64,000 nt of DNA from Micromonospora sp. WMMD882 (lineage in GTDB: Bacteria; Actinomycetota; Actinomycetes; Mycobacteriales; Micromonosporaceae), in the NCBI RefSeq assembly GCF_027497255.1, contig NZ_CP114903.1:1364001-1428000 (forward strand). Reading direction: 5' to 3'. The notes below the pieces were generated by a model, which did not search any database, was not told the origin of the DNA, and saw only the letters and a list, made by a program, of their open reading frames with translations. Position numbers and translations under genes: made by a program. This document shows positions 42,705 to 52,360 of this stretch, piece after piece. How positions within the stretch are numbered: position 1 is the first letter of the stretch; the number at the start of each line of letters is the position of its first letter.

Positions 42705-43553
42705 GTGACGGAGCAGGTCGACGCCCTCGCCGCGCTGGTGGCCGGCGGTCAGGTGGTGGTGCTCAGCGGGGCCGGGTTGTCCACCGAGTCGGGCATCCCG
42801 GACTACCGGGGGCCGAGCGGGGTGGCGCGCCGGCACGCTCCGATGACGTACCAGACGTTCACCGGTGACCCGTCGGCGCGTCGGCGCTACTGGGCGCGCA
42901 GTCATCTGGGGTGGCGGCTGGTGGCGCGGGCGGCGCCGAACGACGGGCACCGGGCGGTGGCCCGTCTGCAGCGGGCCGGGCTGGTGGATTCGGTGATCAC
43001 CCAGAACGTCGACGGGTTGCACACGGCGGCGGGCAGCCCGCGGGTGGTGGAGCTGCACGGCCGTCTCGACGAGGTGGTGTGTCTGGGGTGTGGCGCGCGC
43101 GGCGGCCGGGAGGAGCTGGACGGGCGGTTGCGGCGGGCCAACCCGGGGTTCGACGCGACGGTCACCGCCGTCAACCCGGACGGTGACGTGGATCTCACCG
43201 ACGACGAGGTGGCCCGGTTCCGGCCGGTGGACTGCGCGTCCTGCGGCACGGGCATGCTGAAACCGGACGTGGTGTTCTTCGGCGAGTCTGTTCCGGCGAC
43301 CCGGGTGGCCCGGTGTTTCGACCTGGTGGGCTCGGCGCGGCTGCTGCTGGTGCTGGGGTCGTCGTTGACGGTGATGTCGGGTCGCCGGTTCGTCACGTAC
43401 GCGGCCAGACGCGGCATCCCGGTGGTGATCGTCAACCAGGGGGTCACCCGGGGCGACGGGTACGCGACGTTCACCGTGGACGCGCCGCTGGGCCGGCTGC
43501 TGCCGGCCCTGGCCGACCGGGTCACCGCCGCGGGCGCCCTGACCGCCCCGTAG
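42705..43553 (+). CDS. NAD-dependent protein deacylase (sirtuin)
   Basis: 282 residues. GAGLSTESGIPDYRG, TQNVDGLH and the zinc cysteines in CLGCG and CASCG are present, with the catalytic histidine in VVELHGRLDE and LGSSLTVMSG near the end. It removes acyl groups from lysines, with nicotinamide release. An Arg/Ser-rich insertion (GGREELDGRLRRANPG) lies between zinc pairs. GTG start at 42705 overlaps no neighbour; 240 bases separate it from gcvP. Confidence 0.92.
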   Translation: MTEQVDALAALVAGGQVVVLSGAGLSTESGIPDYRGPSGVARRHAPMTYQTFTGDPSARRRYWARSHLGWRLVARAAPNDGHRAVARLQRAGLVDSVITQNVDGLHTAAGSPRVVELHGRLDEVVCLGCGARGGREELDGRLRRANPGFDATVTAVNPDGDVDLTDDEVARFRPVDCASCGTGMLKPDVVFFGESVPATRVARCFDLVGSARLLLVLGSSLTVMSGRRFVTYAARRGIPVVIVNQGVTRGDGYATFTVDAPLGRLLPALADRVTAAGALTAP

Positions 43554-43793
43554 GGGGCGTGGCGTGGGGCTCGACACGCGGCGGAAACACCGGCGCTGGT
43601 AGCGTTGACCATGCCGGTACCCACCCACGCGGGAGAGACCACCCGGATGTCACGGGTGGCGCCGAAGGGGCAACCCCTCCCCGGAACCTCTCAGGCAGAA
43701 GGACCGCGTGGGGCAGGCACTGTGGAGCGCCGTGCCCGGGCGTGACAGAGGGGGAGGCCGACCCGTCGACCTCACCTCCCGGGAGCGCAACCC
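43554..43793 (+). other. gcvP leader region
   Basis: 240 bases with no gene. It contains the glycine riboswitch aptamer (43625-43711) and a downstream expression platform. In the platform ACCTCCC (43774-43780) can pair with GGGGAGG (43751-43757) or with the ribosome-site GGGAG (43780-43784), so translation control is plausible. Confidence 0.7.
43625..43711 (+). promoter_or_regulatory. glycine riboswitch (single aptamer)
   Basis: P1 stem CCACGCGG (43625-43632) pairs exactly with CCGCGTGG (43704-43711). Inside are GGAGAGACCACCC, the hairpin GCCGAAGGGG...CCCCTCC with GGAACCTCTCAGGCAGAAG, the conserved glycine-aptamer core. Only one full aptamer is seen; the next 60 bases do not form a clear second one. 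It would switch on gcvP when glycine is abundant. Confidence 0.88.
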
Positions 43794-46622
43794 ATGACCG
43801 CAGCACCGTTCGCCGCCCGCCACATCGGCCCCGATCCGGACAGCGAGCGCCGGATGCTGGAGGCGGTGGGCTACGGCTCCGTCGAGGAGCTGATGGACGC
43901 GGCGATCCCCGAGGTGATCCGCTGGCACGGCGGCCTGGACCTGCCGGCGGCGGCCACCGAGCAGGAGGCGGTCGCCGAGCTGCGGGCCCTGGCCGCCCGC
44001 AACACCGTGGCCGTGTCGATGATCGGTCTGGGCTACCACGGCACGCACACCCCGGCGGTGATCCGCCGCAACGTGCTGGAGAACCCGGCCTGGTACACCG
44101 CGTACACCCCGTACCAGCCGGAGATCAGCCAGGGCCGGCTGGAGGCGCTGCTGAACTTCCAGACGATGGTCACCGACCTGACCGGTCTGGCCACCGCCAA
44201 CGCGTCGATGCTCGACGAGGCCACCGCCGCGGCGGAGGCGATGACCCTGGCCCGGCGGGCCGCCAGGGCGACGAGCAACGTGTACGTCGTCGACGCGGAC
44301 ACCCTGCCGCAGACCCTGGCGGTGATCGTCGGTCGGGCCGAGCCGCTCGGCATCGACGTGCGGGTCCTCGACGTCGACGTCGACGATCTGCCGGAGCAGT
44401 TCTTCGGTCTGCACCTGCAGTACCCGGGCGCGGGTGGGGCGGTACGCGACCATGCCCGGCTGGTCGAGGCGGCACACGCGGTGGGCGCCCTGGTGACCGT
44501 CGCGGCGGACCTGCTGGCGTTGACGCTGCTGCGTCCGCCGGGTGAGATCGGCGCGGACGTGGCCGCCGGCACCACCCAGCGGTTCGGGGTGCCGATGGGG
44601 TTCGGCGGCCCGCACGCCGGCTACCTGGCGGTGCGGGCGGGCCTGGAGCGGATGCTGCCGGGCCGGCTGGTCGGGGTGTCCCGGGACGCCGCCGGCGACC
44701 CGGCGTACCGGTTGGCCCTGCAGACCCGTGAGCAGCACATCCGCCGGGAGAAGGCGACCAGCAACATCTGCACCGCGCAGGTGCTGCTGGCGGTGATGGC
44801 CGGCATGTACGCCGTCTACCACGGCCCGGACGGGCTGCGGGAGATCGCCCGCCGCACGCACGCCATGGCGGCGCGGCTGGCGGCCGGGTTGCGGGCCGGC
44901 GGGGTCGACGTGGCGCACGTGGCGTTCTTCGACACGGTGACCGCGTGGGCGCCGGGCCGGGCCGCCGCGGTGGTCGCGGCGGCGGGGGAGCGGGGGGTGA
45001 ACCTGCGGCTGGTCGACGCCGACCGGGTCGGGGTGTCCTGCGACGAGACGACCACCGAGGCGCACCTGGGGGCGGTGTGGGCGGCGTTCGGGGTCGACGC
45101 GCCGCCGGCCGGGCAGCAGCCGCCGGACGCGCTGCCGGCCGGCCTGGTCCGCGACAGCGACTTCCTGACCCATCCGGTGTTCCACCGGCACCGCTCGGAG
45201 ACGGCGATGCTGCGGTACCTGCGGCGGCTGGCCGACGCCGACTACGCGCTGGACCGGGGCATGATTCCGCTCGGGTCGTGCACGATGAAGCTGAACGCCA
45301 CCACCGAGATGGAGCCGGTGTCCTGGCCGGAGTTCGCGCACCTGCACCCGTTCGCGCCGGCGGAGCAGACCGCCGGCTACCGGGAGCTGATCGCCCAACT
45401 GGAGCGTTGGCTGGCCGAGGTGACCGGCTACGACGCGGTGAGCGTACAACCCAACGCCGGCTCACAGGGGGAGCTGGCCGGTCTGCTGGCGATCCGCTCG
45501 TACCACCGCAGCCGCGGGCAGGGTCACCGTGACGTGTGTCTGATCCCGTCGTCGGCGCACGGCACCAACGCCGCGTCCGCGGTGATGGCGGGCATGCGGG
45601 TGGTGGTGGTCGGCTGCGACGCCGACGGTGACGTCGACCTGGCCGACCTGGACGCCAAGATCGACCAGCACCGGGCGGACCTGGCGGCGATCATGGTGAC
45701 GTACCCGTCGACGCACGGCGTGTACGAGAGCGGCATCGCCGGGTTGTGCGCGAGGGTCCACGACGCCGGCGGCCAGGTGTACGTCGACGGCGCTAACCTC
45801 AACGCCCTGGTCGGCTACGCCAAACCGGGCCGGTTCGGGGCGGACGTGTCGCACCTGAACCTGCACAAGACGTTCTGCATCCCGCACGGCGGGGGCGGCC
45901 CCGGGGTGGGGCCGGTGGCGGTGCGGGCGCACCTGGCGCCGTTCCTGCCGGGGGACTCCCTGGCCGGCCCGGACCGCGACCGGCCGGCGGTGTCGGCGGC
46001 CCGGTACGGGTCGGCCGGGATCCTGCCGATCCCGTGGGCGTACCTGCGGATGATGGGCGCCGACGGCCTGACCCGGGCCACCGGCACGGCGGTGCTCGCG
46101 GCGAACTACGTGGCGGCCCGGCTGCGCGCCCACTACCCGGTGCTGTACGCCGGCAACAAGGGCCTGGTGGCGCACGAGTGCGTCCTGGACCTGCGGCCCC
46201 TGACGAAGGCGACCGGGGTCAGCGTCGACGACGTGGCGAAACGACTCGTCGACTACGGCTTCCACGCCCCGACGATGTCGTTCCCGGTGGCCGGCACCCT
46301 GATGGTGGAGCCCACCGAGAGCGAGGACCTCGCCGAGCTGGACCGCTTCTGCGCGGCGATGATCGCCATCCGCGCCGAGATCGACAAGGTCGCCTCGGGG
46401 CAGTGGCCGGCGGGGGACAACCCGCTGCGCAACGCCCCGCACACCGCGGCGATGGTGTCGGCCGACGAGTGGCCGCACCCGTACCCGCGGTCGGTGGGCG
46501 GCTACCCCGACGGCGTGGACCGCGCCGGCAAGTACTGGCCGCCGGTGCGTCGCGTCGACGGCGCGTACGGCGACCGGAACCTGGTGTGCGCGTGCCCGCC
46601 ACCGGAGGCGTTCGCCGGGTGA
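43794..46622 (+). CDS. gcvP: glycine dehydrogenase (decarboxylating), P protein
   Basis: 942 residues, the fused P1/P2 form. PLP lysine 692 in [16 protein letters not shown]; other signatures: [49 protein letters not shown] and [14 protein letters not shown]. It decarboxylates glycine onto the lipoyl arm of GcvH (encoded at 36934). Controlled by the glycine riboswitch. Its end is followed by a perfect 9-bp hairpin (46639-46668). Confidence 0.97.
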   Translation: MTAAPFAARHIGPDPDSERRMLEAVGYGSVEELMDAAIPEVIRWHGGLDLPAAATEQEAVAELRALAARNTVAVSMIGLGYHGTHTPAVIRRNVLENPAWYTAYTPYQPEISQGRLEALLNFQTMVTDLTGLATANASMLDEATAAAEAMTLARRAARATSNVYVVDADTLPQTLAVIVGRAEPLGIDVRVLDVDVDDLPEQFFGLHLQYPGAGGAVRDHARLVEAAHAVGALVTVAADLLALTLLRPPGEIGADVAAGTTQRFGVPMGFGGPHAGYLAVRAGLERMLPGRLVGVSRDAAGDPAYRLALQTREQHIRREKATSNICTAQVLLAVMAGMYAVYHGPDGLREIARRTHAMAARLAAGLRAGGVDVAHVAFFDTVTAWAPGRAAAVVAAAGERGVNLRLVDADRVGVSCDETTTEAHLGAVWAAFGVDAPPAGQQPPDALPAGLVRDSDFLTHPVFHRHRSETAMLRYLRRLADADYALDRGMIPLGSCTMKLNATTEMEPVSWPEFAHLHPFAPAEQTAGYRELIAQLERWLAEVTGYDAVSVQPNAGSQGELAGLLAIRSYHRSRGQGHRDVCLIPSSAHGTNAASAVMAGMRVVVVGCDADGDVDLADLDAKIDQHRADLAAIMVTYPSTHGVYESGIAGLCARVHDAGGQVYVDGANLNALVGYAKPGRFGADVSHLNLHKTFCIPHGGGGPGVGPVAVRAHLAPFLPGDSLAGPDRDRPAVSAARYGSAGILPIPWAYLRMMGADGLTRATGTAVLAANYVAARLRAHYPVLYAGNKGLVAHECVLDLRPLTKATGVSVDDVAKRLVDYGFHAPTMSFPVAGTLMVEPTESEDLAELDRFCAAMIAIRAEIDKVASGQWPAGDNPLRNAPHTAAMVSADEWPHPYPRSVGGYPDGVDRAGKYWPPVRRVDGAYGDRNLVCACPPPEAFAG

Positions 46623-46638
46623 GCGGCGCCGACCTCAC

Positions 46639-46668
46639 CCCGCCCCGGCGCGGACAGGTCGGGGCGGG
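46639..46668 (+). terminator. gcvP terminator hairpin
   Basis: Stem CCCGCCCCG / CGGGGCGGG (9 bp, perfect) with a 12-base loop, 17 bases past the gcvP stop. It also lies beyond the stop of the convergent DUF5999 gene and could work in both directions. Confidence 0.5.
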
Positions 46669-46718
46669 CGGCTAGCCTGTGCACCGGCGACGACGCCGGC
46701 GGGTCGACCAGGGGCAGG

Positions 46719-46919
46719 TCAGGCGACGAGGACGTGCCGGGCCGGCCCACGGTGCGGGGCGATGGTGCGGCCGTCGGGAAGCAGCTCGCCGGTGTCCTCG
46801 AACACGATCACCCCGTTGCAGAGCAGGCTCCAGCCCTGCTCGGGGAAACAGGCGAGGACACGGGCGGCTTCCCGGTCGGTCGCCTCAGCGGAGGGACAGG
46901 TGGGTTGGTGCTGGCACAT
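46719..46919 (-). CDS. DUF5999-family small protein
   Basis: 66 residues: MCQHQPTCPSAEATDREAAR, VLACFPEQGWSLLCNGVIVF and EDTGELLPDGRTIAPHRGPA. This matches a small actinobacterial family (DUF5999) present in streptomycetes and relatives. Two cysteines near the N-terminus plus His (MCQHQPTC) could bind a metal. Function unknown. The longer ATG at 46952 is less likely. It is divergent from pabB and the shared region holds an inverted repeat (46948-46964). Confidence 0.8.
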   Translation of the reverse strand: MCQHQPTCPSAEATDREAARVLACFPEQGWSLLCNGVIVFEDTGELLPDGRTIAPHRGPARHVLVA

Positions 46920-46947
46920 CGGGTTCTCCGGGCTGTGGGGGAACTGT

Positions 46948-46964
46948 GTCATGGTTCACATGAC
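46948..46964. promoter_or_regulatory. inverted repeat in the DUF5999/pabB divergent promoter region
   Basis: GTCATG and CATGAC separated by five bases. It lies in the AT-richest part of the 123-base region between the two divergent starts and could bind a regulator of either gene. It is short enough to arise by chance. Confidence 0.3.
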
Positions 46965-47042
46965 CAGTGACGCACAGTACCAAGCCGACGGGCGCGGTAT
47001 CGACAAGCAACCGACACCGTTCCCACGAAATCCGCTGAACGG

Positions 47043-48236
47043 ATGAGGCAGCATGAGCCGGTCGGCGTGGAAACGCTCCCACAGCGGCTGATCGACGCCC
47101 CCGCCGCCCCCACCCACTGCCGACCCCACCTCGTCGAGCGGGCCCGACTCCAGTGGCACACCACCGACGGCGGCGACCCCGCCCGCCTCGCCCAGGACTT
47201 CCTCACCGCCCACGGCCTGCCCGTCACCGACCTCGCCCGCCCCGCCCACCACCACCCCACCGGCGTCTGCGGCGCGTCCCTGTATCTCTCCGCCGCCGCC
47301 GGCGCCCACCTGACCGGCGCCCCACCCGGCCCACCCACACCCGTACCCACGCTGCCCGACCTCGTCGTGATCGTCTACCACCACGGCCGACCCCCCATCC
47401 CACCGGCCGACCCGCCGCCCCGCCCGTGGCGGCTCGGCCCCTGGCAGCCCAGCTGGACCCCCACCGCGCACGCCGCCGCCGTCGACACCGTCCGCGCCGC
47501 CATCGGCCGCGGCGACGTCTACCAGGTCAACCTCGTCGGACACGCCACCGCACCACACACCGGCGACCCCCTGCCCGCCCTCACCCGCCTCGGCGCGCTG
47601 CCCGGCGCCCGCTACGGCGGCACCCTGCACGGCGACGGCTGGGCCATCGGCTGCGCCTCCCCGGAAACCCTCGTCGCCGTCCACGCCGGCCGCGCCGTCA
47701 CCCGCCCCATCAAAGGCACCCGCCCCGCCACCGGCCAGGGCCACCGCGACCTGCTCGCCTCCGCGAAGGAACGCGCCGAACACATCATGATCGTCGACCT
47801 GGAACGCCACGACCTCGGCCGCATCGCCCGCACCGGCACCGTCCACGTCGACGAGCTGTTCACCGTCCGCCGCTGGTGCGACCTGTGGCAGGCCGAATCC
47901 AGCATCTCCGCCGCCGTCGCCGACGGCCTCGGCCTGGCCGACCTGCTACGCGCCGTCTGCCCCGGCGGCTCCGTCACCGGCGCCCCCAAAATCGCCGCCC
48001 TACGCCACATCGCCGCCGCCGAACCCGTCGGCCGGGGCGCCAGCATGGGCGCCCTCGGCTGGATCGGCGCCGGCCACCTCGACCTCGGCCTGACCATCCG
48101 CACCGCCGCCGCCGACCCCCACCGGCTGCACCTGTGGGCCGGCGGCGGCATCACCTGGGACAGCGACCCCACCGCCGAGGTCGCCGAAGCCGCCGCCAAA
48201 GCCGCCCCGCTACGCGCCGCCCTCACCGGCCACTGA
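47043..48236 (+). CDS. pabB: aminodeoxychorismate synthase component I
   Basis: 397 residues. The chorismate-binding domain occupies about 135-390: TRPIKGTRPATG, LLASAKERAEHIMIVDLERH, SVTGAPKIAALRHIAAAE and the closing WAGGGITWDSDP. It converts chorismate with glutamine-derived ammonia to aminodeoxychorismate for folate. The glutaminase subunit (PabA) is not adjacent. From here the + strand becomes very C-rich. ATG 47043 is taken; GTG 47067 is possible. Confidence 0.88.
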   Translation: MRQHEPVGVETLPQRLIDAPAAPTHCRPHLVERARLQWHTTDGGDPARLAQDFLTAHGLPVTDLARPAHHHPTGVCGASLYLSAAAGAHLTGAPPGPPTPVPTLPDLVVIVYHHGRPPIPPADPPPRPWRLGPWQPSWTPTAHAAAVDTVRAAIGRGDVYQVNLVGHATAPHTGDPLPALTRLGALPGARYGGTLHGDGWAIGCASPETLVAVHAGRAVTRPIKGTRPATGQGHRDLLASAKERAEHIMIVDLERHDLGRIARTGTVHVDELFTVRRWCDLWQAESSISAAVADGLGLADLLRAVCPGGSVTGAPKIAALRHIAAAEPVGRGASMGALGWIGAGHLDLGLTIRTAAADPHRLHLWAGGGITWDSDPTAEVAEAAAKAAPLRAALTGH

Positions 48237-48248
48237 CCACCACCCCCT

Positions 48249-49244
48249 TCACCCCCCGGCGAACCCGTCCACCGCGGCTACCACCGCCTCGGCCATCCCC
48301 GGCCCACCCGAGCCGTGCCCGGCCGCCTCCACCACCACCAACCGCGCCTCCGGCCACGCCCGCGCCAACCGCCACGCCCCCTCCAACGGAGTGGACACGT
48401 CCCACCGGCCGTGCACCAGCACCCCCGCAATCCCCGCCAACCGCGACGCCCCCCGCAACAACTGCCCCTCGTCGAGAAAACACCCGTGCCGCCAGTAGTG
48501 CGTCACCAACCGCGCGAACACCATCCGGAACCCCGCGTCAGCGAACCGAGGATCCGGCCCCCGTCCCGGCACCGTCGCCACATGCGTGTCCTCCCACGCG
48601 CACCACCGCCGGGCCGCCCGCTCCCGCACCACCGGATCCGGATCCACCAGCAACCGCGCGTACGCGTCGGCCAGACAACCGTCCCGGTCCGCCACCGGCG
48701 CCCCCGCCCGAAACCGCGCCCACTGCTCCGGAAACACCCGCCCCATGTCCCGCAGGATCCACTCCACGTCCCGCCGCTCACCCAACGTCACACTGAACAA
48801 CACCAGCTCCGACACCCGATCCGGATGCCGCTGCGCGTACGCCAACGCCAACGTGCTGCCCCACGACGCCCCCAACACCAACCACCGCCGCACCCCCAGG
48901 TGCTCCCGCAGCCGCTCCAGATCCGCCACCAGACGACCCGTCGTGTTCGTCGACAGATCCACCCCCGGATCCCCGGCGCCCGGCGTGGACCGCCCACACC
49001 CCCGCTGATCCAGGAACACGATCCGGTACCGGGCCGGATCGAAGAACCGCGCCCACCCCGGCGAACACCCCGACCCCGGACCACCATGCACCACCACCGC
49101 CGGCTTACCGTCCGGATTCCCACCCACCTGCCAGAACACCCGCTGACCGTCACCGACGTCGAGCATCCCCCCGGCATGCGCCCGCATCTGTGGATACACC
49201 ACGACCCCCTCACCCGGTCCACCACGAACACGACCCACCACCAT
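48249..49244 (-). CDS. pip: prolyl aminopeptidase (alpha/beta hydrolase, S33)
   Basis: 331 residues. HGGPGSGCSPGWARFFDPAR, LDQRGCGRSTP and the nucleophile LGASWGSTLALAYAQ mark the proline iminopeptidase family; catalytic Asp and His lie in WDVSTPLEG and EAAGHGSGG. It removes N-terminal proline. Upstream it is divergent from a TetR gene (88 bases). Its minus-strand sequence is G-rich, reflecting the C-rich + strand. Confidence 0.93.
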   Translation of the reverse strand: MVVGRVRGGPGEGVVVYPQMRAHAGGMLDVGDGQRVFWQVGGNPDGKPAVVVHGGPGSGCSPGWARFFDPARYRIVFLDQRGCGRSTPGAGDPGVDLSTNTTGRLVADLERLREHLGVRRWLVLGASWGSTLALAYAQRHPDRVSELVLFSVTLGERRDVEWILRDMGRVFPEQWARFRAGAPVADRDGCLADAYARLLVDPDPVVRERAARRWCAWEDTHVATVPGRGPDPRFADAGFRMVFARLVTHYWRHGCFLDEGQLLRGASRLAGIAGVLVHGRWDVSTPLEGAWRLARAWPEARLVVVEAAGHGSGGPGMAEAVVAAVDGFAGG

Positions 49245-49332
49245 CACCCACCACCGGCCACCCCGGCCACCCCCTTTCCCCACCCACCCGACCGGCGTAC
49301 GCCGTACGAACCGGCCGCTAGGGTGAACCACG

Positions 49333-50127
49333 ATGACCACCGAGTACAGCGGCACCGGCGACCCCGCCCGCAGCCTCGCCCTGCTCTGGCGCACCCGCGA
49401 ACGCCCCCACCGCAAAGGCCGCACCGACCTCACCGTCGACCGCATCGTCCACGCCGCCATCACCCTCGCCGACACCGACGGCCTGCCGGCCCTGTCCATG
49501 CGCCGCGTCGCCGAACACCTCGGCGTCGGCACCATGAGCCTCTACACCCACATCCCCGGCAAAGGCGAACTCCTCGACGTCATGCTCGACACCGTCCACG
49601 GCGAACCCGACCCCGAACCCACCCCACCCGACGCCGACTGGCGCGCCCGACTGGCCGCCATCGCCCGCAACGCCTGGGCCCGCTACCTACGCCACCCCTG
49701 GCTGCTGCAGGTCGCCACCACCCGCCCACCCCTGGGCCCCCACGTCATCGCCCGCTACGAACACGACCTACGCGCCGTCGACGGCCTCGGCCTCACCGAC
49801 CTCGAAATGGACGCCGTCGTCACCCTCGTCCACGGCTACGTCCACGGCGCCGTCCGCGGCGCCGTCGAAGCCGCCCAGGCCGCCCGCCACACCGGCATGA
49901 CCGACGACCAGTGGTGGCACGCCCACGCCCCCTACCTGGAAAAAGTCCTCGACGCCCGACGCTGGCCCACCGCCGCCCGCGTCGGCGCCGCCGCCGGCCA
50001 GGAATACGGCGCCGCCACCGACCCCACCCGCGCCTTCACCTTCGGCCTCGACCGTATCCTCGACGGCGTCACCACCCTCGTCGCCGCCCGCCGACCCACC
50101 CCGCCACCCAACGCCACCGACGACTAA
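49333..50127 (+). CDS. TetR-family transcriptional regulator
   Basis: 264 residues. HTH at residues 36-80: LTVDRIVHAAITLADTDGLP, MRRVAEHLGVGTMSLYTHIP. The C-terminal domain (residues 100-230) has the helical form of the tetracycline-repressor C-terminal family. It lies divergent from pip and just before def, so it may regulate either. Ligand unknown. Confidence 0.92.
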   Translation: MTTEYSGTGDPARSLALLWRTRERPHRKGRTDLTVDRIVHAAITLADTDGLPALSMRRVAEHLGVGTMSLYTHIPGKGELLDVMLDTVHGEPDPEPTPPDADWRARLAAIARNAWARYLRHPWLLQVATTRPPLGPHVIARYEHDLRAVDGLGLTDLEMDAVVTLVHGYVHGAVRGAVEAAQAARHTGMTDDQWWHAHAPYLEKVLDARRWPTAARVGAAAGQEYGAATDPTRAFTFGLDRILDGVTTLVAARRPTPPPNATDD

Positions 50128-50136
50128 CCTGCCGCC

Positions 50137-50640
50137 ATGACCATGCGCCCCATCCGGATCATCGGCGACCCCGTCCTGCGCACCCCCTGCCAACCGGTCA
50201 CCCACTTCGACGACGCCCTACGCGCCCTGGTCACCGACCTGATGGACACCCTCCTCGGCGCCCCCGGCCGCGCCGGCGTCGCCGCCCCCCAGATCGGCGT
50301 CGACGCCCAGGTGTTCGTCTACGACGCCGACGGCCACCGCGGCCACCTGATCAACCCCACCCTCGAACTGTCCACCGAGCTCGACCACGACGACGAGGGC
50401 TGCCTGTCCATCCCCGGCCTGTACTTCCCGACCCCCCGCGCCCGCCACGCCACCGCCCACGGCTTCGACCAGCACGGCCAACCCCGCACCGTCACCGGCA
50501 CCGGATTCCTCGCCCGCGCCCTGCAACACGAAACCGACCACCTCGCCGGCACCCTCTACGTCGACACCCTCCGCGGCGACACCCGCCGCCGCGCCCTGCG
50601 CGACATCCGCGCCGGCCGCTACGACTCACCCCGCCGCTGA
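50137..50640 (+). CDS. def: peptide deformylase
   Basis: 167 residues with all three metal-site motifs: GVAAPQIG, EGCLSIPGL and QHETDHLAG. It removes the formyl group from new proteins. ATG 50137 or 50143. It starts 9 bases after the TetR stop and overlaps the end of the convergent GNAT gene by 15 bases. This is probably one of two or more deformylases in the genome. Confidence 0.95.
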   Translation: MTMRPIRIIGDPVLRTPCQPVTHFDDALRALVTDLMDTLLGAPGRAGVAAPQIGVDAQVFVYDADGHRGHLINPTLELSTELDHDDEGCLSIPGLYFPTPRARHATAHGFDQHGQPRTVTGTGFLARALQHETDHLAGTLYVDTLRGDTRRRALRDIRAGRYDSPRR

Positions 50641-51417
50641 CCCACCCCACGCCGACAACGTCGTCTCCTCGTACCCGGCCACCACCGTGAACCCCAACCG
50701 CCCGTACAACCGCAACGCCACCGCGTTGTCCGCCCGCACGTTCAACACCACATGACCCACACTCGCCCGTAACCGCCCACACAGCCGCGCCAGCACCGCC
50801 GCCGCCAACCCCCGCCCCCGCCACCGCGGATGCGTCGCCACGTTCCCCACCGCCGCCACCCCGTACCCCGGCGACCACACGTGCACCCCCGCCACCGCCA
50901 CCAGCTCCCCACCGCGCCGCAACCCCACGTACGGCCCCGCCGCCAACATCCCCGGATCGAACCAGTTACCCGGATACGCCACCGCGTACAACGCCACCAA
51001 CTCCGGCAGATCCGCCACCGTCAACGCCACCCCCTCCGGCCGCACCCCCGCCAACCGGCCCGGATCCGTCAACGCCAACCTCCGGTGCGCCACCACCGGC
51101 CCCACCCGCACCACCCCACCCACCGCCGCCGCCACACCGGGGGACAGGTGCGCGTGCACCCGCGCCGGCAACACCGGCGCCGCCCCCACCAACACCTCCG
51201 CCAACGCGCCCACCCGCTCCGGCCGCGCCAACGCCACCACCGTCGCCGGAACCACCCCGTGGAACATCAACACCACCTCGTCCCCACCCCGCCACCACGT
51301 CGTGAACGGCCACCACACATCATCAAGATCACCCAACTGGTACGCGTGCAACACCGGATCCCGCCCCAACAAACCCGCCAACACCCCCCGGTCATGCTCC
51401 GCCCGCACCCCCACCAC
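50626..51417 (-). CDS. GNAT-family N-acetyltransferase
   Basis: 263 residues. The acetyl-CoA motif GNVATHPRWRGRGLAAAVLA lies near residue 205, followed by VVLNVRADNAVALRLYGRLG and FTVVAGYEET. The N-terminal half (about 130 residues) is a second, degenerate GNAT-like fold, as seen in two-domain GNAT proteins. Acceptor unknown. The GTG start directly follows the TauE stop codon (no gap), so the pair is coupled. Confidence 0.87.
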   Translation of the reverse strand: MVGVRAEHDRGVLAGLLGRDPVLHAYQLGDLDDVWWPFTTWWRGGDEVVLMFHGVVPATVVALARPERVGALAEVLVGAAPVLPARVHAHLSPGVAAAVGGVVRVGPVVAHRRLALTDPGRLAGVRPEGVALTVADLPELVALYAVAYPGNWFDPGMLAAGPYVGLRRGGELVAVAGVHVWSPGYGVAAVGNVATHPRWRGRGLAAAVLARLCGRLRASVGHVVLNVRADNAVALRLYGRLGFTVVAGYEETTLSAWGGSAAG

Positions 51418-52200
51418 TCACCCCACCACCCACTGGTCGTAACCCAACCGCGCCACCAACGCGCACACCACCACCAACAACACCACCCGCACGAAACCCG
51501 CGCCCCGCCGCACCGCCATCCGCGCCCCCACCACCGCCCCCACCACGTTGCACACCGCCATCGCCAACCCCAACCACCACCACACGTGCCCACTCACCCC
51601 GAACACCACCAACGCCCCCAGATTCGTCCCCGCGTTCACCACCTTCGCCATCGCCGAACCCCGCACGAAATCCGCCCCCACCAACACCGTGAACGCCACC
51701 ACCAGAAACGTCCCCGTACCCGGACCCACCAACCCGTCGTACAACGCGATCACCCCACCCGCCACCACCACCGCCACCACCACCCGCGCCCGGGTCCGCC
51801 GACCCGGTGCCGCCACCACCCCCAACCTCGGCCGCGCCACCACGAACACCGCCACCCCCACCAACACCACCAACACCACCGGCCGGTACGCCTGCCCCGG
51901 CACCAAACCCGCCAACGCCGCCCCCACCCCGGCCACCACCACCGCCAGCACCGCCGACGGACCCGCCACCGCCCAATCCACCCCCGTACGCCGCGCATAC
52001 GTCACCGCCGCCGTCGACGTCCCCGCGATCGCCGCCAACTTGTTCGTCCCCAACGCCGTCGCCACCGGCAACCCCGGCGCCGCCACCAGCAACGCCGGCA
52101 ACAACACCAGACCACCCCCACCCACCACCGCGTCCACCCAGCCCGCCAGCACGGCCACCGTCAACAACGTCACCACAGAACCCGCATCCACGGGCCGCAT
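51418..52200 (-). CDS. TSUP-family anion transporter (TauE/SafE type)
   Basis: 260 residues with about eight membrane spans. The family N-terminus LTVAVLAGWVDAVVGGGG is followed by LLVAAPGLPVATALGTNKLA, and the second half has LYDGLVGPGTGTFLVVAFTV. These proteins export or import sulfite, sulfonates or similar anions. Valine and glycine are unusually frequent because the coding strand is G-rich here. ATG 52200. Confidence 0.92.
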   Translation of the reverse strand: MRPVDAGSVVTLLTVAVLAGWVDAVVGGGGLVLLPALLVAAPGLPVATALGTNKLAAIAGTSTAAVTYARRTGVDWAVAGPSAVLAVVVAGVGAALAGLVPGQAYRPVVLVVLVGVAVFVVARPRLGVVAAPGRRTRARVVVAVVVAGGVIALYDGLVGPGTGTFLVVAFTVLVGADFVRGSAMAKVVNAGTNLGALVVFGVSGHVWWWLGLAMAVCNVVGAVVGARMAVRRGAGFVRVVLLVVVCALVARLGYDQWVVG

Positions 52201-52360
52201 TCTGCCCACCCACCCCACCCCTGACCCGCCCCCTGTGGCCAGCCTCACCGCCGCCGCCGCAACCCCCACCCCACCCACGCCACCACCACGAACACCACCA
52301 CCAGACAGCACCACACCTTGATCATCAGGTAACCCTCCCACGCCCACGTATGGTGCAGAA

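Noticed and set aside
43712..43793. Second glycine aptamer
   Set aside because: The P1 stem and GGAGAG/GCAGAAGG core are not found; the sequence is better explained as expression platform.
46502..46750. 82-residue minus-strand frame at the end of gcvP
   Set aside because: Overlaps gcvP and the terminator hairpin and lacks coding character.
47153..48796. 547-residue Arg/Pro frame over pabB
   Set aside because: Out-of-frame reading of C-rich codons; pabB motifs are in the other frame.
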